Made by a program: the position numbers and the translations under genes. Of a stretch of DNA of 12,046 nt, positions 7,182 to 12,046 are shown in pieces (the first letter of the stretch is position 1; every line of letters starts with the position of its first letter). Origin of the DNA: Amoebophrya sp. AT5.2 (lineage: Eukaryota; Sar; Dinophyceae; Syndiniales; Amoebophryaceae); contig RXOD01005905.1 of the NCBI GenBank assembly GCA_005223375.1, positions 1 through 12,046 of the forward strand, given 5' to 3'. A model generated the notes under the pieces. That model made no database searches. It saw only the letters and a program-made list of their open reading frames with translations, and was not told the origin of the DNA.

Positions 7182-8903
7182 ATGTCGCTTTATCGTCCTC
7201 CGTGGGCGCACAACACGGGCGAGTTGTGGCTCTGGGAGCCCGGCTTTGCCGAAATCGATTGTCAGCCCGACGAGCCCCTCGATGCGTTCCAAAGGCGGTA
7301 CAGGTGGCGCTTTCCGTTTCTCGACGCCGTCGACAGGCGGCTCGTGCTCGGGAAGATTCGCGGCGATTCGGCGTCCTCCAGCACCCCCCCAGAATCCTTT
7401 GACTCTACGACGCCGCAAGGCGGCAAGCGTGAGGCGGATGTTTTGTTCCTATTGCACTTTTTACTGAAGGAGCTGCATCCGCGCAATATTCAAAACATCC
7501 TCCGGACCGCGTTTTCGAAGGCCCCCTGGCCGGTCGAGTTGGTCTCGTCGGAAGGTATTTGTAGTTGCGTCCACTTTTTGGGCGGCTACGAGCTTTGCGC
7601 GTACCGCTTCATGAAGCAATCCAGGTGGGACGTCGGCGTCGCGCAGGCCACCCTGCTGGACGCCTTCCGCTGGCGGCTGGAATCGCTCCCCAGGCTGCTG
7701 CGCGGAGGGGACGTAGATTTATCCTCCCCGCACACTACCGGAGAACTGCTCCCGAACGGCAGTCGCACGCTGGACATGTTCAAGGCGAAGGCGTTTCCGA
7801 CCGCCGGCGTGCCCTTCGTTCACTACAAGACCGTCACGCAGCTGTCGAAGTCCGTCGCGGAGCGCGAGCAAAGAGAAAATCCGACCGGCAGCTTCGGCAC
7901 CGACTTTGTGCTCCCGCTGTCCCCCTTCGGCGGTGACGCCCACTCGTTTTTGAAGTCGACGGCGCAGATATGCGACGGCAGCGCGGTGCCGCAGCCGGTT
8001 TTGCACCTGGCCGCGGGGGAGTTGGAGATGGGTAACGCGGTCCTGAGCTTCGCACCGGAGGCGCAGGAGGAAGAGGCAAATAGCGCCGCCAGCTCCAGCA
8101 CCGAGTCCTATGATACCAACCTCCAGCCCCCGAACGAGGCCCAGCTGCTCGAGCAGGCGGAGCGGGCGCTAAGCGACGAGGGCGCGCAGGGGCAGGCCGA
8201 AGCAGGAGCGGGGGGCAGCTTCTTTTTCTCCGGCCTGTTCGGCGTCGCGAACAAGAAAGCGTACGAGCGGTCGGCGAGCGGCACGTCGGAGACGACCGGG
8301 GCGTTGACGACCCAGGAGAACGCCGCGGTGTCCTCCGCGACGACGGCCGACAACACGGAGCCGCTGCCGGAGAATCCGGACGCGATGATCCGCACCCGGA
8401 TCCGCAGACTGGTGCCGTCGCTCTCCGTCCCCACGGCGTTTCTGCTGAACAAAGAGCACCGGCCCGTGGAGTACTGGGCGGCCAAGCGCATGGACCTGCG
8501 CCGGATGTTCTCCTCCTACACGGAGCACGAAGTGGACCACTGCTGGGTGTTGTCGCTGGAGGCCAAAGACCGGCTGATGCGGGCGACGGGGAAGTCGGGC
8601 ATGATGGTGGTCGTGGACTGCGACGGCATGCCGGTGTGGAAGTTCATCCAGGACATGTACTACGTGACCAAGTTTTTCTCTTTGGTGACCCGCATCGGCG
8701 AGCCGCTGTACCCGGGACAGGTCACGCACACCTACATCGTGAACGTCCCGGAGGCGCTGTCGCGGGGCCCGGGGCGGGTGGTGCTCTCGCAGATGAGCGC
8801 CGCAACCAACGACAACGCCTCCATGTTCGGCGTCGGGGACCCGGGGCTGCCGGAAGAAGTGCGGGAAGCACTCGCGCTGCTCAGCGGAAACGATCTGGTG
8901 TAG
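7182..8903 (+). CDS. Divergent Sec14-like CRAL-TRIO domain protein, copy 2
   Basis: The product has 573 residues and is about 88 percent identical to the copy 1 product by eye. It has the same layout: N-terminal helices (RWDVGVAQATLLDAFRWRLE), a long Ser/Ala/Glu-rich insertion, and a lipid-binding core with RPVEYWAAKRMDLRRMF, VVVDCDGMPVW and YPGQVTHTYIVNVPEAL. All length differences from copy 1 are whole codons, and the frame is intact throughout, so both copies look functional. Most changes fall in the N-terminal third and the low-complexity insertion; the last 140 residues are more alike. The frame is open further upstream to 6900, but that stretch begins with TTG and is read in a different frame from the matching part of copy 1, so the shared ATG at 7182 is the better start. 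Ligand and membrane target are unknown. Confidence 0.78.
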   Translation: MSLYRPPWAHNTGELWLWEPGFAEIDCQPDEPLDAFQRRYRWRFPFLDAVDRRLVLGKIRGDSASSSTPPESFDSTTPQGGKREADVLFLLHFLLKELHPRNIQNILRTAFSKAPWPVELVSSEGICSCVHFLGGYELCAYRFMKQSRWDVGVAQATLLDAFRWRLESLPRLLRGGDVDLSSPHTTGELLPNGSRTLDMFKAKAFPTAGVPFVHYKTVTQLSKSVAEREQRENPTGSFGTDFVLPLSPFGGDAHSFLKSTAQICDGSAVPQPVLHLAAGELEMGNAVLSFAPEAQEEEANSAASSSTESYDTNLQPPNEAQLLEQAERALSDEGAQGQAEAGAGGSFFFSGLFGVANKKAYERSASGTSETTGALTTQENAAVSSATTADNTEPLPENPDAMIRTRIRRLVPSLSVPTAFLLNKEHRPVEYWAAKRMDLRRMFSSYTEHEVDHCWVLSLEAKDRLMRATGKSGMMVVVDCDGMPVWKFIQDMYYVTKFFSLVTRIGEPLYPGQVTHTYIVNVPEALSRGPGRVVLSQMSAATNDNASMFGVGDPGLPEEVREALALLSGNDLV

Positions 8904-9111
8904 CGAGCATTTTTGAGGGCGAAAGAGGGTCCTTCGAGTTGAAGTTGGGATACTACAGGACTTCGAGTTGTAGTACTTGTACTTGTACGTAGGTCTAACT
9001 CTAATGGTTTTACGTAGCGGTAGCGGTTTTACATTCATGGACGAGCACGAGAAGATACGGGCGGTTCGTGGAAGTACTTGTAAATATTTTTTTCTGATGT
9101 GCTTTATGGAG

Positions 9112-9145
9112 GAGCTGGGGCTGGAAAAGTTAGTAGCTCCAGCTC
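9112..9145. repeat. Inverted repeat able to form an 11-bp hairpin
   Basis: GAGCTGGGGCT (9112-9122) pairs with AGCTCCAGCTC (9135-9145) with a single G-U wobble, leaving a 12-nt loop. It is seen directly. It might be a 3'-end or structural RNA element, or chance. Confidence 0.4.
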
Positions 9146-9344
9146 GAGGAACAGGAAGGGAAAGGATTTTTCGACCCATCGTATTGCTCGAGGCAGTAGG
9201 TACGACTAGCTCGTCGGTGAAAACGAACAGCATAAGGAAGACAATCCGTATGAGTTGTCCACCACGGCGTTTTAGTGGGTTCTTTGCAGCCACCGTGTGT
9301 TTTAAAAAGGCTATACAGACAAGAGGCGCATATGCGTGTGTTCG

Positions 9345-9393
9345 TGTCACTCGCACACAGACTCACACAAACACAAAGAAACACACACGAAGC
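9345..9393. repeat. CA-rich low-complexity tract
   Basis: An imperfect run of CACA/AACACA units on the plus strand, with almost no T in the stretch. It resembles a decayed microsatellite. Confidence 0.6.
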
Positions 9394-9943
9394 ATGAGGC
9401 AGCTGTGACCGATAGAGTAAATGACGAACGGATGTTTTGTCAAGCGAATCCTTGCAAAAGCAAGCGCGACGCAGACGTCCAGCACCACGTCCTACGCCAC
9501 GACACGAAAAGATAAAACGCGCTGCAGCTGCAGCTGGCAGCACGGTTCGCAGTGTGGAAGCCACCACGTCGACGGACTGTGAGACCCGTTTGGAATACTT
9601 TGATGTGACAAGAGGAGATAGTACTAACTTACATTGTCTGTCTGGCAAAGATCACCACGCCGAAACAAAAGGGAAATAGGTCCCCGCGCAGAACAGGGCG
9701 AAAGGAATCAAGAATGTTCGTCGACGCTGTGCTCGTTGGTAGAGGCGATTGAGGGCGAAGGAGAGCTCTTCGGATGAGGGACAGTTCAGTATCGAAGGAG
9801 CGGCAACTCGTGAAAACAGCGCTGCATGTCTCCACGCGGAAACGACGGGCAAAAAAGCGAAAAGTAGCAAAGTAGTGGTCACGCATACATGATCCGACTC
9901 CATTATTTAAGAATCTTGGGAGACACCAGCGCAGAAAAAAACT

Positions 9944-11191
9944 ATGGCGGTCGAGCAGCGCCAGCCTCTCCGGGTCTGGCGCGAGATGGATGGAGAGACC
10001 TTCTCTGTCTTCAGTGATGAAGAAGAAACTGCGATCCGCGAAAGTGCAGAAGGAATCCTCGTGAAAGACATCAAGCTGGCGTGCGCGAAGGAGTGGCAGC
10101 TGCTCGGTTGCGTTGGAGCCATCGAGTGGGAACACGTCGCGGTGCTCGCATCTCCGGCGGTCTTTCGCGATATCGGGGCGATTCTCCCGCCGGAAATCTC
10201 TACCGACTCGGAGGTTGAGAAGACTGAACTCGCGAACACCGACAGAATTCCGCTGCGGTATTTCGAAGCTGTAGCTGAAGGCGAACAAGAGGCGGAGTCG
10301 GCGGGTGTGAGCTTTTGTGTCAAGCGTTTGTTCGAGCCCTTCGAATCCCGGAAGCAGCTGGATGCCGCCTGCTACACCGCCCTGAAGAGCATGCTGCCTG
10401 GTGCAGAAGCGGAAGCGCGGCAGGCAATGAAAGCAGTAGAGGAGAAACACGGCCCGCTGCGAATCTGGGACGTTTCGAAGGTCGCACGTTTGGACTCCCT
10501 CTTTTTTGTCGCCGATCCCGTCCCGGCACCTGCGCCGATCCCTGCTGCGGCGATCCCGGGTGACGAACCGGATGACCCGTATCGCGGCTGCGCCGATTTT
10601 CTCGTAAACGGTTTCAATCCCGATCTCTCGGGGTGGAAAACTGGCGGCGTGGAGACGATGGGCTTCATGTTTTGCGATTGCGCCAAATTTACGGGGGTCG
10701 GATTGGAGCACTGGGATGTGTCGTCCGTCAAATTCATGGGGGACATGTTCAGAGGTTGCCTTGCTTTCGATGCTCCTCTCGATGGTTGGTCTACTGCGAA
10801 CGTCAAAGACATGTCGCATATGTTTAGAATGACCAGCCTCAGCCACAGCCTGAACTGGGATTGCAGTAGCTGCACCGACATGCAGGAGATGTTCGCGCAG
10901 TGCCGGAACTTCAACACTTCGACCCGGTTCAACTTCAAGAATACAGGCCGCGTGAAGTCCATGCGAGAAATGTTCAGGGAGGTGCAAGCGTTTGCATGGT
11001 CGTGCGTACTCGATTGGGATATCGGTGGTCTGCAGACAGCCAACTTGATGTTCTGGGATTACGGGAGTCCAGACCACGCCTGCGCTGAGTCGGAGACGGG
11101 GGCGATTGCGGGTTTTTGCGCCAGCGACAAGCTTCTGATGAAGGAAAAGGGCTGGCCCGAGGATTTGTGGGATTATGTTGGTGATGATTAA
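9944..11191 (+). CDS. BspA-type leucine-rich-repeat (DUF285) protein, no signal peptide
   Basis: The product has 415 residues from a single exon with an ATG at 9944 and no alternative ATG just upstream. The C-terminal half has about six DUF285 repeats of 23-26 residues: WKTGGVETMGFMF (W231), WDVSSVKFMGDMF (W257), WSTANVKDMSHMF (W282), WDCSSCTDMQEMF (W305), a repeat lacking the Trp and ending KSMREMF (about 344), and WDIGGLQTANLMF (W358). The pattern W-x-x-x-x-V-x-x-M-x-x-M-F is typical of this family, best known from Mycoplasma and Treponema/Bacteroides surface proteins and also found in many protists. Residues 1-170 are charged and match nothing I recognise. A Pro/Ala-rich linker (about 189-205) joins the halves. 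With no signal peptide or membrane span it is probably intracellular, likely a protein-binding scaffold. The long minus-strand frame over the same DNA is a shadow. Partner and process are unknown. Confidence 0.85.
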   Translation: MAVEQRQPLRVWREMDGETFSVFSDEEETAIRESAEGILVKDIKLACAKEWQLLGCVGAIEWEHVAVLASPAVFRDIGAILPPEISTDSEVEKTELANTDRIPLRYFEAVAEGEQEAESAGVSFCVKRLFEPFESRKQLDAACYTALKSMLPGAEAEARQAMKAVEEKHGPLRIWDVSKVARLDSLFFVADPVPAPAPIPAAAIPGDEPDDPYRGCADFLVNGFNPDLSGWKTGGVETMGFMFCDCAKFTGVGLEHWDVSSVKFMGDMFRGCLAFDAPLDGWSTANVKDMSHMFRMTSLSHSLNWDCSSCTDMQEMFAQCRNFNTSTRFNFKNTGRVKSMREMFREVQAFAWSCVLDWDIGGLQTANLMFWDYGSPDHACAESETGAIAGFCASDKLLMKEKGWPEDLWDYVGDD

Positions 11192-11852
11192 GGCTGTGAG
11201 AAGCAGCACGTTGAAAGCACCCCAGTGCGTGGCCAAATAGTGCGGCCGGGATCTCCTTGAAACTTGAAGCCATCAGCCACAAGCTCTGGGAGCGTCTCAC
11301 TTTATGAAGAAGCGCGAGTACGGAAGTGGTCCCCGTTCTTGCCGCTACCTTGGAGAATCTTTGCGGATCTCATCTGTTGGCGTGGTTTTGGTCCCGCCTC
11401 GAGCAATTTACATAGCTATCGATGGGCTCTTCGTGTACAACTAGTAGAGTGTGGAGCTGGAGGCCAACAGGGATTTTGATTGATGCAAATGCGATTCCGT
11501 CACGGGTCAAAGGGCCAAGGTAGGAGTGTATGTGGATTGCCTCGTCACGGGCAGTCTCATGGATGCAATTTCCAAGACAACTGCTTCGCCAGTGGAAACT
11601 TGTTCTGGCATATGAAATTGATTCGCAGCATAAAAGAACGTCGTGCGAGCGTGTTTGACCATCGTTCCGTAATTCGTTTTTTCTCCTTTCGGACATCTGT
11701 ATCTGATCTTTCTGATCACGCCGTAGCTCTTTATCGCAACGCGCCACACGGTCAAGGTTGAGGTTCGTCTTCGGTTTATTTGCTACGTTTCTTAATCTTA
11801 GTTTAGTAGGACAACTCGAATTGAAATTGAATCTTGTACTTGTAGTAGATCG
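11192..11852. other. Intergenic stretch, no convincing gene
   Basis: This holds the 3' flank of the DUF285 gene and the upstream region of the next gene. Open frames of 70-125 codons occur on both strands but overlap each other and have no recognisable motif. Near the right end (11808-11850) is a short-period run, GAATTGAAATTGAATC followed by TTGTACTTGTAGTAGATC, resembling runs upstream of other genes here. Confidence 0.5.
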
Positions 11853-12046
11853 ATGTCACACGTCTACGTCTTGACACGGCAGGAAGTTCGTCGATGGATC
11901 TGTAAGCAAGCGCTGTGTCTGTCGGAAAATTCGTTTCTTCGGAAAATGGGCGCTCCCGCTTGCGCCGAATCGGCAAGAACGGCCGCCACCGGCCCCACCA
12001 TCGACGTGCCAACCGGCGGAACGCCCCCAACATCCTTCCACCTCGG
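11853..12046 (+). CDS. 5' part of an unidentified gene, cut by the window end
   Basis: The frame opens with ATG at 11853 and has no stop through the last base, at least 64 codons. It begins MSHVYVLTRQEVRRWICKQA and turns into a GC-rich, Pro/Thr/Ala-rich stretch (GPTIDVPTGGTPP). The composition matches the other coding blocks in the window, and the gene would be the sixth in a row on this strand. I cannot name the family from so little sequence. A later in-frame ATG at 11946 is an alternative start. Minus-strand frames over the same DNA are open too but show no better support. Confidence 0.5.
   Translation, partial: MSHVYVLTRQEVRRWICKQALCLSENSFLRKMGAPACAESARTAATGPTIDVPTGGTPPTSFHL

Larger units (their letters stand above)
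6351..8914 (+). repeat. Tandem duplication unit, copy 2
   Basis: This is the second head-to-tail copy of 3857-6347, about 70 nt longer. The main differences are a 61-nt segment in the leader (7108-7168), an extra 6 nt at about 6528-6533 and several in-frame codon insertions in the gene. After the stop codon the shared sequence fades within about 15 nt, which marks the right edge of the duplication. Confidence 0.93.
8915..9943. other. Intergenic stretch with short repeats, no convincing gene
   Basis: This is AT-richer DNA with several short-period motifs near its left end: CTTCGAGTTG twice, GTACTTGTACTTGTAC, and GGTTTTAC on both sides of GTAGCGGTAGC. It also has an inverted repeat at 9112-9145, a CA-rich tract at about 9345-9393 and a 14-bp palindrome, GCTGCAGCTGCAGC, at 9521-9534. 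Short plus-strand frames (8977-9408, 9437-9679) show no domain and no conservation signal I can judge. The right end would hold the promoter of the DUF285 gene. A CAG just before AAAAAAACTATG (9944) could be a splice-leader acceptor. Confidence 0.5.

Noticed and set aside
8169..9356. 395-codon minus-strand open frame
   Set aside because: Mostly antisense to the copy 2 Sec14-like gene, running into intergenic DNA; His/Arg-rich composition typical of a shadow frame.
9521..9534. 14-bp palindrome GCTGCAGCTGCAGC
   Set aside because: It is a simple GCTGCA repeat, which is palindromic by composition; no reason to give it a function.
9629..11236. 535-codon minus-strand open frame
   Set aside because: It lies opposite the DUF285 gene, which has a clear repeat pattern; the minus frame is a GC-driven shadow with no motif.

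Overview
The window looks like a piece of a nuclear genome from a single-celled eukaryote. Three observations point that way: GC-rich coding blocks alternate with AT-richer non-coding DNA, at least two genes can only be read with spliced introns, and there is no sign of bacterial operon structure. Every gene I can support lies on the plus strand, six in a row. This, with head-to-tail gene duplication and a BspA-like/DUF285 repeat protein, would fit a dinoflagellate-lineage alveolate or another marine protist. I could not find a dinoflagellate spliced-leader relict, so the placement is weak.

Layout. (1) 98-1122: a probable multi-exon gene for a small secreted or extracellular protein of unknown family; the reading frame shifts between likely exons. 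(2) 1123-2006: no convincing gene. (3) 2007-3660: one spliced gene whose product carries two GFA/CENP-V zinc-binding domains. It is broken into two open frames by an intron of 154 or 199 nt whose phase matches exactly. (4) 3857-8914: a 2.5-kb head-to-tail tandem duplication. Each unit has a 780-830 nt leader and one intronless gene for a divergent Sec14-like (CRAL-TRIO) protein (4638-6332 and 7182-8903). (5) 8915-9943: non-coding, with a CA-rich tract and small inverted repeats. (6) 9944-11191: an intracellular DUF285/BspA-type leucine-rich-repeat protein. (7) 11192-11852: no convincing gene. (8) 11853 to the window end: the start of another gene.

The genes do not form an obvious pathway. The likely roles are lipid transfer or sensing (Sec14 pair), thiol/zinc chemistry (GFA) and protein binding (DUF285). 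The most distinctive element is the duplicated Sec14-like gene. Its two copies differ more in coding sequence than in the flanking leader, and its CRAL-TRIO fold is interrupted by a very long insertion.
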